Counted from the stretch's first letter, positions 1 through 8,716 are shown. The stretch is 51,668 nt of DNA from Clostridia bacterium (GCA_900753295.1 CAADYQ010000151.1:1-51668); one strand, 5' to 3'. A program made the numbers and translations. Notes: a model not told the origin generated them from the sequence alone.

Positions 1-398
1 TAGCCGCCGTAAGGCGTTGCCCCGGCGACTTCATCGGATTCGGGGTATGCAGTCTTTCCCACGAGGATATCAAATGAATCCGAGGAATATCCCTCGCCGG
101 GCATGAGAAAGTCGGTCGTAAATGTGACCTCCCCGCCCGATGCAGCCTTGAGCGCCGCGGTTATCTCTTTGGCGGCTTCGGACACGTTATCGGCGCACAC
201 ATCCGGTCTTATGACCCGGTAATTGACGCCATCCTGCCCCCACAGCGCCGGGAATGCGACGGTGGTAGTCTCCGCCGCCGTGGTGGAGGCGCTACTGTCA
301 TCCCCGCCGCCGCTGCCGTTCGTGCATGCCGCAAGCAGAAGAACGACCGCCAGAAGCGCCGCACACAGAAGATGCTTCAAACTCTTTGTTTGTATCAT
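1..398 (-). CDS. Lipoprotein, N-terminal part only (cut by window edge)
   Basis: The first ~132 residues of a secreted lipoprotein are visible; the gene runs off the left edge. The start is an ATG at 398. Residues 1-24 are a hydrophobic signal peptide ending in a lipobox (LLAA-C), so Cys25 would be lipidated and the protein anchored on the outer face of the membrane. A Ser/Thr/Gly-rich linker follows, then a globular region with the stretch FDILVGKT. This kind of N-terminus is seen in clostridial lipoproteins linked to carbohydrate binding or hydrolysis, but the family cannot be fixed from this piece. It begins 10 bp after the solute-binding protein gene stops, in the same direction, so the two are probably co-transcribed. 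Confidence 0.8.
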   Translation of the reverse strand, partial: MIQTKSLKHLLCAALLAVVLLLAACTNGSGGGDDSSASTTAAETTTVAFPALWGQDGVNYRVIRPDVCADNVSEAAKEITAALKAASGGEVTFTTDFLMPGEGYSSDSFDILVGKTAYPESDEVAGATPYGG

Positions 399-408
399 TG
401 CGATATGA

Positions 409-1896
409 TCAGCTCTTCATGCCGGATATCGCGGCATCTATATCGGCAATAAATTTCTTTTTGTAAACGTCAAAGGATGTCTTTATGCTTGTGCTCTGGC
501 TCGTATGGAGATTGTGGAGCAGGTTGACGCTGTTGCCAAAGTTGTTTGCAAGCGCTATGTCTATCTGTCCCTTTTCAAAGACCATATCTATCATCTTTAT
601 ATCGGTAGGATTGTTGGCGCACTTGTAATGCAGGATATTTCCCACAAGGTTTGTAACGAGCTTGCCTTCGGTGGCTGCGTAGATAGTTTCAAGAACAAGT
701 CCGATATTCTCGGGATCGGGCGCGGTGGACGGTATGGTCATTCCCTCAACATAGCTGTAAACGGGAGCGACATAATCCTCCTGGTCGGCATTGTACTTGG
801 GAACTATCACAAGACCGTATTCAAAGTCAAGATCGCGCACGGTCTGGACCTCATATGTACCGGTGGATTCAAACAGCGCGCGCCCCTCGTTGAATACCGC
901 GGCATAGTTGAGAGACGACGCACCGGACGAAAAGCCTGCATATCTGCTGGCGGGGCTTCCCGCGACTGCCGCGCATGGCTCGGACATGAACTTATTCATA
1001 AAGTCGGTAAAAACGTCGATGTAGCGCTCGCTGAGTCCGTCATACACGGGATAACCGTCAGCATCGTTATGGGTAATGGTCTCACCCGAGCTTATCATAA
1101 GATTCCGCATATGGTTGACATGACCCGTAAAGCCGAGCACATCCTCGGAAACATCATAAAATCCGTCGTTGTTGTAGTCTCTTGCCGCCGCCTTCATCAT
1201 GGTATACATTTTTTCGTAGGTCCATGTTCCGGCGTCAACACAGTCATATGGGCTTTCAAGCCCGTTATCGGTCACAAGTCCTTTATTGAACGCAAGGATA
1301 TAAAAGCCGCAGTAGTAATTGAGGTGCCCCTGACCGAAAACAACATAGCGCTTGCTTCCTATGTTTACGCTGTTGTTGATGCTCGACGCCCACCACGGAT
1401 TTTCAAGGTCAATGGTATCTATCGATGCGATATCAAGCACCTCGCCGCGCAGATATGACTGAAGCGCGGTGCCCGTGGGAAGCTGGCAGATATCATACAG
1501 GTGCGTTTGCGTGCTGACAGCCGTTGCTATTTCCTTTGATATGTTCTGCGAATTGATCTCGGTCATTACTATATTGAGTCTCTCGCTCACAAGCCGCTGA
1601 CGGTTGTAAACGATATCATCGAGCAGGTTGCCGCTCGTTTCTTCAAGCGCCATCGTGTCATAAGACCATGTGGTAGGTCTTGTGAGGATGCGGAATTCGT
1701 ATTTGTCAAGATCAACAACGGGAAGCGCCTCATATGCTGCGGTCGTTTCCGCTACCTTTGTGGTCGTATCGCCCACGGGGGCGGTGGTCGTAGTGGTGTT
1801 TCCGCCGTTATCCTTTACACATGACGCCATCAGCGCAAGACTGACCGCCGCAAGCGCAAGACAAAGCGTGCGGCTGATAATGGATGTTCTCTTCAT
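409..1896 (-). CDS. Extracellular solute-binding lipoprotein (family 1-like)
   Basis: This 495-residue lipoprotein has a signal peptide with lipobox LMAS-C (Cys26), a Thr-rich linker, and a body that resembles sugar-type ABC solute-binding proteins (for example the pattern ENPWWASSINNS, then WTYEKMYTMMKAA). It should bind a solute, probably a carbohydrate, at the cell surface. A second protein of the same family is at 18858-20363: both share the ENPWW/NQPWW segment, a W-T-Y-(E/D) segment and a late NADQEDYVAPVYSY-like stretch, so they are paralogues. No permease genes lie nearby. A good promoter (2003-2031) precedes it. The ATG has a GGAAGGAAC ribosome site. Confidence 0.85.
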   Translation of the reverse strand: MKRTSIISRTLCLALAAVSLALMASCVKDNGGNTTTTTAPVGDTTTKVAETTAAYEALPVVDLDKYEFRILTRPTTWSYDTMALEETSGNLLDDIVYNRQRLVSERLNIVMTEINSQNISKEIATAVSTQTHLYDICQLPTGTALQSYLRGEVLDIASIDTIDLENPWWASSINNSVNIGSKRYVVFGQGHLNYYCGFYILAFNKGLVTDNGLESPYDCVDAGTWTYEKMYTMMKAAARDYNNDGFYDVSEDVLGFTGHVNHMRNLMISSGETITHNDADGYPVYDGLSERYIDVFTDFMNKFMSEPCAAVAGSPASRYAGFSSGASSLNYAAVFNEGRALFESTGTYEVQTVRDLDFEYGLVIVPKYNADQEDYVAPVYSYVEGMTIPSTAPDPENIGLVLETIYAATEGKLVTNLVGNILHYKCANNPTDIKMIDMVFEKGQIDIALANNFGNSVNLLHNLHTSQSTSIKTSFDVYKKKFIADIDAAISGMKS

Positions 1897-1954
1897 TTCC
1901 GGTTAGGTTCCTTCCTTTGATCAGACTCCGGCGCATTCACATGGAATAAAAAGT

Positions 1955-2097
1955 TTCGAAAACGTGCGTCTTTCGAAGCGCCGTGTACCGTTTTCACACA
2001 TAATGATACCACACAGCGCACCGGTTGTCAAGCATATTTATCAATTTTCACAGATATTTTTTCGAATCGCGCCCCGATGCGCAAAATATTTTTCGAA
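1955..2097. repeat. Four copies of TTCGAA in an intergenic region
   Basis: TTCGAA occurs at 1955-1960, 1972-1977, 2061-2066 and 2092-2097, between the divergent lipoprotein and ceramidase-like genes. The first two lie in the 5' leader of the minus-strand gene, 17 bp apart centre to centre. The other two lie upstream of the plus-strand promoter, each preceded by an AT-rich run. They may be binding sites for a regulator of one or both genes; that is inference. Confidence 0.5.
2003..2031 (-). promoter_or_regulatory. Sigma-A-type promoter of the lipoprotein operon
   Basis: Read on the minus strand, TTGACA (2026-2031) is followed after 17 bp by TATCAT (2003-2008), about 105 bp upstream of the solute-binding protein start. 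Confidence 0.65.
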
Positions 2098-2113
2098 AAT
2101 TTCGCCAGAGCTA

Positions 2114-2142
2114 TTGACATTCGTCCGGGATTGTGATAAAGT
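2114..2142 (+). promoter_or_regulatory. Sigma-A-type promoter of the ceramidase-like gene
   Basis: TTGACA (2114-2119), a 17-bp spacer, and TAAAGT (2137-2142). It lies about 40 bp upstream of the ATG at 2184 and just downstream of a TTCGAA motif. Confidence 0.65.
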
Positions 2143-2183
2143 AATAAGGAACAATTTCACACCGAAAGGTCAAACATTTCAGA

Positions 2184-3599
2184 ATGAGATCGGAAAATAA
2201 AAAAAAGCTCCTCGCCGGAGCTGCAAAAACAGATATAACCCCGCGCCTGCCTGTAAGACTGGTCGGGCAATACTATACGCGGCTTGCCGTATCGGTATAC
2301 AGCAGGCTTGAGGCAAACATACTTGCGCTCGAGGATGAGGACGGCGATGCCGCCGTCTTTGTTTCCTGCGATCTGCTGGCGGTGAGCCGTGAATTCACCG
2401 CCGCCGTGCGCCGGAAGCTCGCAGAGATCGCCGATTCACCTGCCCCCGAATGCGTTATGCTCTCCGCTATACATACGCACACCGCGCCTTACCTTTCAGA
2501 CGATGCCATGGCAAACTTCTGGGGAAATGATTTTCGCATTTCTCCCGACCCGGACAGCGAAACACTTCCCGCCGACTATGCCGATGAAATTTCGGGAAAG
2601 ATCGCACATGCCATTGCCGAGGCATGGCAGGCGCGCCGTCCCGTGTCGCTTGCCGCAGGATTTGACCATATTTCGATAGCATACAACCGCCGCACGAGGT
2701 ATGCCGACGGACACACCGAGATGTACGGCTCGACCGCGCGCCCCGACTTTATGGAGATCGAAGGGACCGTGGACAACGGGATACACTTCATTATTCTGAA
2801 GGATGACGACGGAAGGACGGTCGCCTCCGTCATTGAAGCCGCCTGCCCCTCTCAGGTCATGGAGCATCACGATTTCATCTGCTCCGATTATTGGGATGTC
2901 GTAAGGCACAAGATTGCGGAAAGAATGGGAGACTTCCCTCTCGTTTCGCTTTGCGGAGCGGCGGGCGATCTCTCGCCCCGCGATCTCGTGCGCACCGCGA
3001 TGGACGAGCCGCTGATGCACGCCACCGAGATGTACAATGCACCCGGCATGGAGCGCGTTGCGTCGCGCATATGCGAGGCGTTCTTCCGCTTTGCGGATTC
3101 AGCCGTATACACGTCAGACGCCGCTCTGCGGCATGAGGTGCATTTCAGCCGTCTTCCGCTCCGCCGTGTGACCGAAGAGGAGGCGCAACGCGCGTCCTGT
3201 GAATACGATGCACTGCGTGCGAAATACAAAACGATAGGAGAATTCACCGAGGGCGAATGCACCGAGCTTTCTCGTCTTGCCGCAACACGCAACAGACTTG
3301 CGTATCAGAACACGACCTTCACCCATCCGGTCGAGATCCACGCGCTGAAGCTGGGCGGTGTTTCGATAGTTACCGATCCCTTTGAGCTTTTTGTCGCATA
3401 CGCGGACCGCATACGTGCGGGGAGCGGGAATCCCAATACGATGGTGGTCCAGCTCACCAACGGATACGAAGGCTATCTTCCCACCGCCAAGGCGATTTCA
3501 TGCGGCGGATACAGTGCCGGCGTGAACAACGGCTTTCTCGGCAGTGAAGGCGGAGACACGCTCGTCCGCGAGTCACTTGAAATGTTGAAAAAAATATAA
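2184..3599 (+). CDS. Neutral/alkaline ceramidase-like hydrolase
   Basis: The 471-residue product matches the N-terminal catalytic domain of neutral/alkaline non-lysosomal ceramidases (PF04734-type). It opens with AGAAKTDITP, the usual start of this domain. It carries an IHTHTAP motif (zinc-binding His region) and CGAAGDLSPRD, which corresponds to the family's GDxSPN active-site motif containing the nucleophilic Ser. No signal peptide is seen, unlike secreted ceramidases, and the C-terminal domain of full-length ceramidases is missing, so it is a short cytoplasmic-looking member. Many such bacterial proteins have unknown substrates, and ceramide itself is not assured. It is a single gene with its own promoter, ending at a hairpin shared with the convergent alpha-galactosidase. 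Confidence 0.8.
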   Translation: MRSENKKKLLAGAAKTDITPRLPVRLVGQYYTRLAVSVYSRLEANILALEDEDGDAAVFVSCDLLAVSREFTAAVRRKLAEIADSPAPECVMLSAIHTHTAPYLSDDAMANFWGNDFRISPDPDSETLPADYADEISGKIAHAIAEAWQARRPVSLAAGFDHISIAYNRRTRYADGHTEMYGSTARPDFMEIEGTVDNGIHFIILKDDDGRTVASVIEAACPSQVMEHHDFICSDYWDVVRHKIAERMGDFPLVSLCGAAGDLSPRDLVRTAMDEPLMHATEMYNAPGMERVASRICEAFFRFADSAVYTSDAALRHEVHFSRLPLRRVTEEEAQRASCEYDALRAKYKTIGEFTEGECTELSRLAATRNRLAYQNTTFTHPVEIHALKLGGVSIVTDPFELFVAYADRIRAGSGNPNTMVVQLTNGYEGYLPTAKAISCGGYSAGVNNGFLGSEGGDTLVRESLEMLKKI

Positions 3600-3613
3600 G
3601 TAAATATATAACC

Positions 3614-3650
3614 AAAGGGCTATCCCGCTAATGCGTGATAGCCCTTTTAT
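3614..3650 (+). terminator. Terminator between convergent genes (hairpin family)
   Basis: An 11-bp stem (AAAGGGCTATC / GATAGCCCTTT) with an inner CGC-TAAT-GCG tip is followed by TTTTATT; on the other strand A-rich sequence also gives a U-run. It serves the ceramidase-like gene and probably the facing GH36 gene. The CGCTAATGCG tip recurs in other terminators of this window. Confidence 0.85.
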
Positions 3651-3652
3651 TC

Positions 3653-5857
3653 TTATTCCGCGACGAAATGCCACACGCGGCTTTCGCCGTCGCGCCATGA
3701 ACCGGTAAGGTTAAGTCCCGCATTCATGAGCAGTGCGCCCGAATAGCTTCTTCCGCTTTCGGTATCGGTGTATGTTACGCCGGGATCCAGTCCGCGAAGA
3801 CGTATGTACCGCGACACAGACGGCTGTGTGCGTATCACGACATAGGTGAGCAGCACTTCCCTTTTGTCTGTCGATACCGATTCCCACGCCGCCGCAGAGG
3901 TCATGTCTCCCTTAGACTTTGCGGGATCGATAAGGCGGTAATAATCGCCGTTCTGGATAACATCATAGTATTCATGATAAGCGGCGACCTGGCGGCGCAC
4001 AAGCTCGCGCTCCTCGTCGTTCAGTTTGGTAAGGTCAAGCTCGTATCCGAAGGCGCCCGCCAGCGCCACATCACCGCGGGTCTTGAACGGCGTTGAGCGC
4101 CTTGTCTGATGGTTGGGGCAAGCCGAAACATGAGCACTCATAGAGGACGGCGGATATACGAGCGAGGTCCCGTACTGAATTTCAAGCCTCTCTATCGCAT
4201 CCGTATCGTCGCTCGTCCATATCTGAGGACTGTAATAAAGCATTCCGGCATCAAAGCGTCCGCCGCCGCCCGAGCAGCCCTCGAGCAAAAGATGCGGGAA
4301 TGCCGTGAGCAGGCGCTCAAGCAGCTCATAAACGCCGAGCATATATCTGTGTGTGACCTCGCTCTGCCGGTCGGGCGGGAGCAGCTCGCTGCCCACCTCG
4401 GTCAGGTTGCGGTTGAAGTCCCATTTGACGTATTCGATATTCGCGGATGAAAGTATTTTGTACATCTGGTCAAAGATATTGTCCCTCACATCCTTGCGGG
4501 ACATATCGAGAACATACTGATTGCGTCCGATGGAACGTTCGCGTCCCTCGGTGTGCAGGCACCAGTCGGGGTGCGCGCGGTAAAGGTCGCTGTCGGGCGA
4601 GATCATCTCCGGCTCGAACCAGATGCCGAATTTAACGCCGAGCGCGTTTACACGGCGCACCAGCTCGCCAAGTCCGCCCCTGAGCTTATCCTCATTGACA
4701 TACCAGTCTCCGAGAGAGGATTTATCGTTATTGCGTCTGCCGAACCAGCCGTCATCCATAACGAGCATTTCGATACCGAGATCGGCGGCATCCTTTGCGA
4801 TGGCGACAAGCTTGTCGGCATCGAAGTTGAAATAAGTCGCCTCCCAGTTGTTTACGATGATCGGGCGTTTTTTGGTCTTCCATTCGCCGCGGCAGAGATT
4901 GTAGCGGTACAGCTTATGATATGTACGGCTCATCCCGCCCACGCCGTGATCGGAGTACACCATAACGACCTCCGGCGCTTGAAAACTTTCGCCCGGCTCG
5001 AGCTTCCATGCAAAGTCCACCGGATCGATACCCATAAGCACGCGGGTGGAACGCATACAGTCTACCTCGACCTCAGCCGCAAAGTTGCCGGAATACACGA
5101 ACGAAAATCCGAAGACCTCTCCGCTTTCCTCGGTATAGCCGTCACGCGCAAGAGCGATGAAGGGATTGTTATTATGGCTCGACGAGCCACGGCGGGAATG
5201 TATCCCCTGAAGTCCGAAATCAAGGTGGCGCGTGACGAGAGTGCGCTCCTTCGCCCAACGACCCTGAAGATGGAGCATATCAAAATCCATTTCGGTGAAA
5301 TCGACCGCAGCCGAATGCACACGCTCAACTGAAAAGGGCTTGTCGGACGTATTTCTGACCCTCACGCTGCGCGTTATGGCATCAAGCCCGGTAAATGCGG
5401 TATAGATCAAAGTGACCTCGGCTCCGGTGAGCACGTCTTCGCATACGATCTCAAGCGTATCCGCCTCGCTGTCTTCATTCGTGTATGTGGCGGGAAGCCC
5501 CTCAAGGCGCGGCTTGCCGGCGTAGATGCGGTGCGATCTGTAACGTATATCGGTGACGCTCGATCCGCTCACGCCGCGCACGGAAAATGCGACGGAACGG
5601 AAATCGCCCGAACCGTTTACCGGGTATTCAAGCTGTGCGGTGTCAAGCGACAAGCCGCCCTCCTCGGGCGAGGCGACACACGCGCTGAACGACGCATTGC
5701 GCTGTCTCATGCGCAGATAGTCAAGGTCGGTATCCGGCACGTATGCACCGTAGTAAAGGTGAAGAAGATATCCTGTGGGGCTTATCTTCATCGCATAGCT
5801 CGACGACGGTGTGTCAAGCTTGAAAACTCGTTTTTTGCTGTCAAAAATAACGGACAT
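3653..5857 (-). CDS. Alpha-galactosidase, GH36 family
   Basis: This 734-residue enzyme should release terminal alpha-galactosyl groups from raffinose-type sugars, melibiose or galactomannan fragments. The catalytic barrel is clear: YVKWDFNR holds the nucleophilic Asp, CSGGGGRFD is the family's conserved glycine-rich loop, and SDDTDAIERL holds the acid/base Asp. An N-terminal beta-sandwich (about 1-320) and a C-terminal beta domain flank it. There is no signal peptide, so it acts inside the cell. A TTG at 5875 extends the frame, but the ATG at 5857 is preferred because GGGAGGAG lies about 8 nt before it. It is the last gene of a minus-strand operon, 21 bp after the MATE gene. Confidence 0.95.
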   Translation of the reverse strand: MSVIFDSKKRVFKLDTPSSSYAMKISPTGYLLHLYYGAYVPDTDLDYLRMRQRNASFSACVASPEEGGLSLDTAQLEYPVNGSGDFRSVAFSVRGVSGSSVTDIRYRSHRIYAGKPRLEGLPATYTNEDSEADTLEIVCEDVLTGAEVTLIYTAFTGLDAITRSVRVRNTSDKPFSVERVHSAAVDFTEMDFDMLHLQGRWAKERTLVTRHLDFGLQGIHSRRGSSSHNNNPFIALARDGYTEESGEVFGFSFVYSGNFAAEVEVDCMRSTRVLMGIDPVDFAWKLEPGESFQAPEVVMVYSDHGVGGMSRTYHKLYRYNLCRGEWKTKKRPIIVNNWEATYFNFDADKLVAIAKDAADLGIEMLVMDDGWFGRRNNDKSSLGDWYVNEDKLRGGLGELVRRVNALGVKFGIWFEPEMISPDSDLYRAHPDWCLHTEGRERSIGRNQYVLDMSRKDVRDNIFDQMYKILSSANIEYVKWDFNRNLTEVGSELLPPDRQSEVTHRYMLGVYELLERLLTAFPHLLLEGCSGGGGRFDAGMLYYSPQIWTSDDTDAIERLEIQYGTSLVYPPSSMSAHVSACPNHQTRRSTPFKTRGDVALAGAFGYELDLTKLNDEERELVRRQVAAYHEYYDVIQNGDYYRLIDPAKSKGDMTSAAAWESVSTDKREVLLTYVVIRTQPSVSRYIRLRGLDPGVTYTDTESGRSYSGALLMNAGLNLTGSWRDGESRVWHFVAE

Positions 5858-5878
5858 TTTCTTTTCTCCTCCCAAAGA

Positions 5879-7240
5879 TCAGTCTCGGTATGTTTTTATG
5901 TTTTTGCGGTAAAAGTGTATTAAGAACGGCACTGAAATAACGAACGTGGCAAGATCGGCGGCGGGCTGGCTCATTTCAACTCCTGTGCATTTAAAAAGCA
6001 GTGGGAGCAGAAACACCGCGGGGACAAAGAATATTCCCTGCCGGCAGCTTGCCAGCACTGTGGCAGGCAATTTGAAGCCGAGGCATTGATAAAGCTGATT
6101 CACGTATGTCGATACCGCCATGAACGGCATTACCGCGCACGCAAACAGCAATGTCTCCGCGCCTATCCGCGCCACATCGGCGTCATCGCAGAACCACCGC
6201 ATGAGCGGCGCCGAAAACGCCGCGATAACCGTAGCGCATACAACGCATATCACAGTTCCGACAAGCGATGCAAATTTGAACGCCTGCCACGCGCGGCGGC
6301 GCTTGCCCGCACTGTAATTGTATCCCGCTACCGGCTGAAAGCCCTGTCCGATACCGAGAATGATATTTCTGACGAATATGTATATCTTATTCGCGATGGT
6401 TATTGCGGAAACGGCGGCGTCGCCGTAAACGACCGCCTGCATATTGATAAGCGCCGAGGCAAGGCTGCCAAGTCCCTGACGGAATATGGTCGGAAGTCCC
6501 GTTGCAAGTATAAGCAGATAATCGCGCACGTTGCGGCTGACCGACCGCAGACGTATCCTGACTATCGACTTTCCCGTGAGAAAGACAAGAAGAAGTATCA
6601 AAAAGCTGATAAGCTGGCTAAGCGCAGTTGCAAGAGCCGCGCCGCCTGTCCCCATGTCGAGCGTGAAAATGAACAGCGGATCGAGCACCATATTGAGCAC
6701 GCCGCCGATCCCGAGCCCCCACATTGCGACATTGGACTCGCCCTCCGCCCGCAGAGTATTGTTAAGAACGAAGGACGCGCAGCTAAGCGGAGCTACGGCA
6801 AGTATCCACACGGCATAGTCAAGCGCATACGGAAGCATGGTATCGGTGCATTTCAAAGCCCGAAGAATAGGCTCGAGCGCCGCGAGGAAGCCCCAACCGA
6901 CAAGTCCACCGGAGACGAGCGCGGCAAAAAAAGCGCTTGACGCGTACATCTCCGCCGCCCGGTCGTCCTTGGCGCCGAGTCTTAAGCTGATAAGACTCCC
7001 CGCACCCATTCCGATACCGTATCCGACCGCCTGTATCACCGCCATGAGCGTATATACCATACCGACCGCCGCAGACGCGGATTTGTTTATCTGAGACACA
7101 AAATATGTATCCGCTGTATTGTAAACGACCGTTACAAGCATGCTTACGGTCGTGGGGATTGCCAATGATGTCACAAGGCGCGGTATCGACGTATTTATCA
7201 TACGGCCGTACTGCTCCTCGCTGTTAAGAACGCGCGGCAT
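5879..7240 (-). CDS. MATE family efflux transporter
   Basis: A 453-residue integral membrane protein with about 12 hydrophobic segments. The N-terminal segment (IPTTVSMLVTVVYNTADTYFVSQ) and the two-fold repeated layout are those of the MATE (multidrug and toxic compound extrusion) family, drug:Na+ or H+ antiporters. The start at 7240 has GAAAGGA 7 nt upstream. It sits in the minus-strand run HD protein, GNAT, MATE, alpha-galactosidase, with 39 bp and 21 bp gaps. The substrate cannot be read from sequence. Confidence 0.93.
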   Translation of the reverse strand: MPRVLNSEEQYGRMINTSIPRLVTSLAIPTTVSMLVTVVYNTADTYFVSQINKSASAAVGMVYTLMAVIQAVGYGIGMGAGSLISLRLGAKDDRAAEMYASSAFFAALVSGGLVGWGFLAALEPILRALKCTDTMLPYALDYAVWILAVAPLSCASFVLNNTLRAEGESNVAMWGLGIGGVLNMVLDPLFIFTLDMGTGGAALATALSQLISFLILLLVFLTGKSIVRIRLRSVSRNVRDYLLILATGLPTIFRQGLGSLASALINMQAVVYGDAAVSAITIANKIYIFVRNIILGIGQGFQPVAGYNYSAGKRRRAWQAFKFASLVGTVICVVCATVIAAFSAPLMRWFCDDADVARIGAETLLFACAVMPFMAVSTYVNQLYQCLGFKLPATVLASCRQGIFFVPAVFLLPLLFKCTGVEMSQPAADLATFVISVPFLIHFYRKNIKTYRD

Positions 7241-7279
7241 ATTATTTTCCTTTCAGTTCGTCAAGATCGTATGCCGCTC

Positions 7280-7777
7280 TCACAGCAGCTTTTCATACAT
7301 ATAAAAATCGATGTCATACATCCGGCATTCGCCGCAAAGCTCAAATCCGAGCTTTTCATAGGTCCTGACTGCCGCGCGGTTGGCGCGGGCGGCAAGCAGA
7401 TGCACGGCGGGACAGCCTTCGTTTTTCAGGCTCCGGGTGACAGCCGAAATAATATCCGCGGCGTATCCGTGTCCCCGGCGGTCCGGGCGGACCGCCAGAC
7501 GCGACAATTCAAGAACGCCGTCTCCGCTCATCCGCCAGCCGGCGAGCGCTTCAAGCTCGCTCCTTGTGACGGATATACATCCGACGGTCGCCCCTCCGAT
7601 CTCCGCAACATACAGTCCGTTTACCGCAAGGTCGCGCTCGGCATCCCGGCGGAGAGGGTAATATTCGTTCCATGTTGTGCCCTCAATCCCGATGCACGAA
7701 CGGTAGAGCACCTCGATTTCGTCTATATCGCTTTCCCCGGCGCGGCGCAGTGCGATTGCTCCGGCTTCAGGCATCAT
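7280..7777 (-). CDS. GNAT family N-acetyltransferase
   Basis: About 165 residues with the GNAT layout: an N-terminal strand (AIALRRAGESDIDEIEVLY), a central beta-hairpin (GLYVAEIGGATVGCISV), then LAVRPDRRGHGYAADII, which is motif A with the acetyl-CoA pyrophosphate-binding loop (Q/R-x-x-G-x-G/A), and a C-terminal YEKLGFELCGECRMY. It would acetylate a small molecule or protein amine; the substrate is unknown. The frame is open further upstream, but the ATG ATG at 7777/7774 overlaps the stop of the HD gene (TGA 7769-7767), a typical coupled start, so I place the start there. Confidence 0.88.
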   Translation of the reverse strand: MMPEAGAIALRRAGESDIDEIEVLYRSCIGIEGTTWNEYYPLRRDAERDLAVNGLYVAEIGGATVGCISVTRSELEALAGWRMSGDGVLELSRLAVRPDRRGHGYAADIISAVTRSLKNEGCPAVHLLAARANRAAVRTYEKLGFELCGECRMYDIDFYMYEKLL

Positions 7778-8360
7778 AGTGCGCCATATATTCCGCGATA
7801 TCCGCCTCACAGGAACGCATGGCAAGTATCGTATCGCCGAAGAGCCGGTCAAGCTCCCAGCCGAGACGCTCGGCGCCGGTGCGTATCACATCGCGCGAGC
7901 AGCCTGCGGCAAATTTTTTATCCTTGAATTTCTTTTTGAGGCTCGATACCTCCATATCCATGACGCTCTTTGACGGGCGCATGAGCGCCGTTGACCAGAT
8001 GAGCCCTGTCAGCTCGTCCGCCGCGAAAAGCACCTTTTCCATTTCATGCTCCGGCTCGATATCACAGCATATCCCATAGCCGTGTGAGCAGACGGCGTGT
8101 ATCATATCCTCGCCAACACCGCCGGCGGCAAGCAATTCGGGCGCTTTTTTGCAATGCTCGTCGGGGTAAAGCTCAAAATCGATGTCGTGCAGAAGCCCGA
8201 CGATGCCCCAGTAGTCAGCCTCGTCACCACAGCCGAGTTTTTCGGCATACCGGCGCATAACGCCCTCGACGGTCAGTGCGTGCTGAATGTGAAACGGCTC
8301 TTTATTGTATTTGCGGAGAAGCGCGAACGCCTCGTCCCTTGTTATATTGCTTTTTCTCAT
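7767..8360 (-). CDS. HD-domain phosphohydrolase-like protein
   Basis: A 197-residue protein with an HD metal-binding domain: His27 in HIQHAL, the GLLHDIDFE motif with His58-Asp59, a later CSHGYGICC, and FAADELTGLI, which fits the distal Asp region. HD proteins of this size are metal-dependent phosphohydrolases acting on nucleotides or related compounds; the substrate is not known. The start ATG has AAGGATC 5 nt upstream. It is the first gene of a four-gene minus-strand operon and has its own promoter (8399-8427). Confidence 0.9.
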   Translation of the reverse strand: MRKSNITRDEAFALLRKYNKEPFHIQHALTVEGVMRRYAEKLGCGDEADYWGIVGLLHDIDFELYPDEHCKKAPELLAAGGVGEDMIHAVCSHGYGICCDIEPEHEMEKVLFAADELTGLIWSTALMRPSKSVMDMEVSSLKKKFKDKKFAAGCSRDVIRTGAERLGWELDRLFGDTILAMRSCEADIAEYMAHYDA

Positions 8361-8398
8361 TTTTGATCCTTTTTGTTTGCTTGAATATTTCAGAAAGA

Positions 8399-8427
8399 AT
8401 TATACCACAATACCGGACAAAAAACAA
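8399..8427 (-). promoter_or_regulatory. Extended -10 promoter of the HD-GNAT-MATE-GH36 operon
   Basis: On the minus strand, TTGTTT (8422-8427), 17 bp, then TGG-TATAAT with the hexamer at 8399-8404. The -35 is weak but the TG extension compensates. The -35 lies inside the left copy of the direct repeat at 8410-8439. Confidence 0.6.
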
Positions 8428-8439
8428 GATAAAAATATC
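8410..8439 (+). repeat. Left copy of a direct repeat flanking the ATPase locus
   Basis: This copy and 10787-10814 share ATAC, one mismatch, then the identical 15-mer GGACAAAAAACAAGA, a 2-nt indel, and AAAATATC. They lie about 2.4 kb apart in the same orientation and bracket the leader and ATPase gene. Confidence 0.7.
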
Positions 8440-8478
8440 ATCAACGCGCGTCATGCAAAGCCTTAACGGGCATAAATA

Positions 8479-8521
8479 AAAAAAGCCGCCGGAGGGTCCC
8501 TTCACGACATTCCGCGGCGGC
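8479..8521 (-). terminator. Minus-strand intrinsic terminator
   Basis: On the minus strand the stem GCCGCC / GGCGGC (with further G-C pairing inside) is followed by TTTTTTT. It stops transcription coming leftward from the ATPase leader region before the HD promoter. No minus-strand gene is seen upstream, so it would insulate against antisense transcription. No U-run follows on the plus strand. Confidence 0.6.
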
Positions 8522-8568
8522 GCGGGCAAATATAAACCAATGGTTGATGAAAGCTTTTCCGCAAGCGG

Positions 8569-8597
8569 TTGACAAACGGTGAAAGGAATGCTATACT
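8569..8597 (+). promoter_or_regulatory. Sigma-A promoter of the ATPase leader transcript
   Basis: TTGACA (8569-8574), a 17-bp spacer and TATACT (8592-8597): a near-consensus promoter. Transcription should start around 8604, giving a leader of about 310 nt before the ATPase start codon. Confidence 0.85.
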
Positions 8598-8641
8598 GTT
8601 ACCGTAACAAAAAAGTTCAGTCAAAGGAGGCGATCGTTAAG

Positions 8642-8692
8642 ATGAAGACCTATATTTATCGGATGTCTGATGTATCGCCTGCGGTATGCTGA
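8642..8692 (+). CDS. Leader peptide, 16 residues
   Basis: A tiny frame, MKTYIYRMSDVSPAVC then TGA, starts at ATG 8642 behind a strong ribosome site AAAGGAGG (8623-8630). It sits between the promoter and two intrinsic terminators. Its codons 6-9 (ATCGGATGT, 8658-8666) are complementary to the left arm of the first terminator. Its end (GTATGCTGAAC, 8684-8694, which includes the stop codon) is complementary to 8835-8845, next to the ribosome site of the following small frame. This is the layout of a translational attenuator leader. The peptide itself is not one I recognise. Confidence 0.75.
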   Translation: MKTYIYRMSDVSPAVC

Positions 8693-8716
8693 ACGTAAGG
8701 CTTATACTGTTTTATG

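Noticed and set aside
8479..8521. Possible T-box (ACCGCGG-like sequence next to a terminator on the minus strand)
   Set aside because: CCGCGG and GGGACC are present, but the conserved AGGGTGG part and an antiterminator of T-box form are absent, and the downstream gene is not an aminoacyl-tRNA or amino-acid gene.
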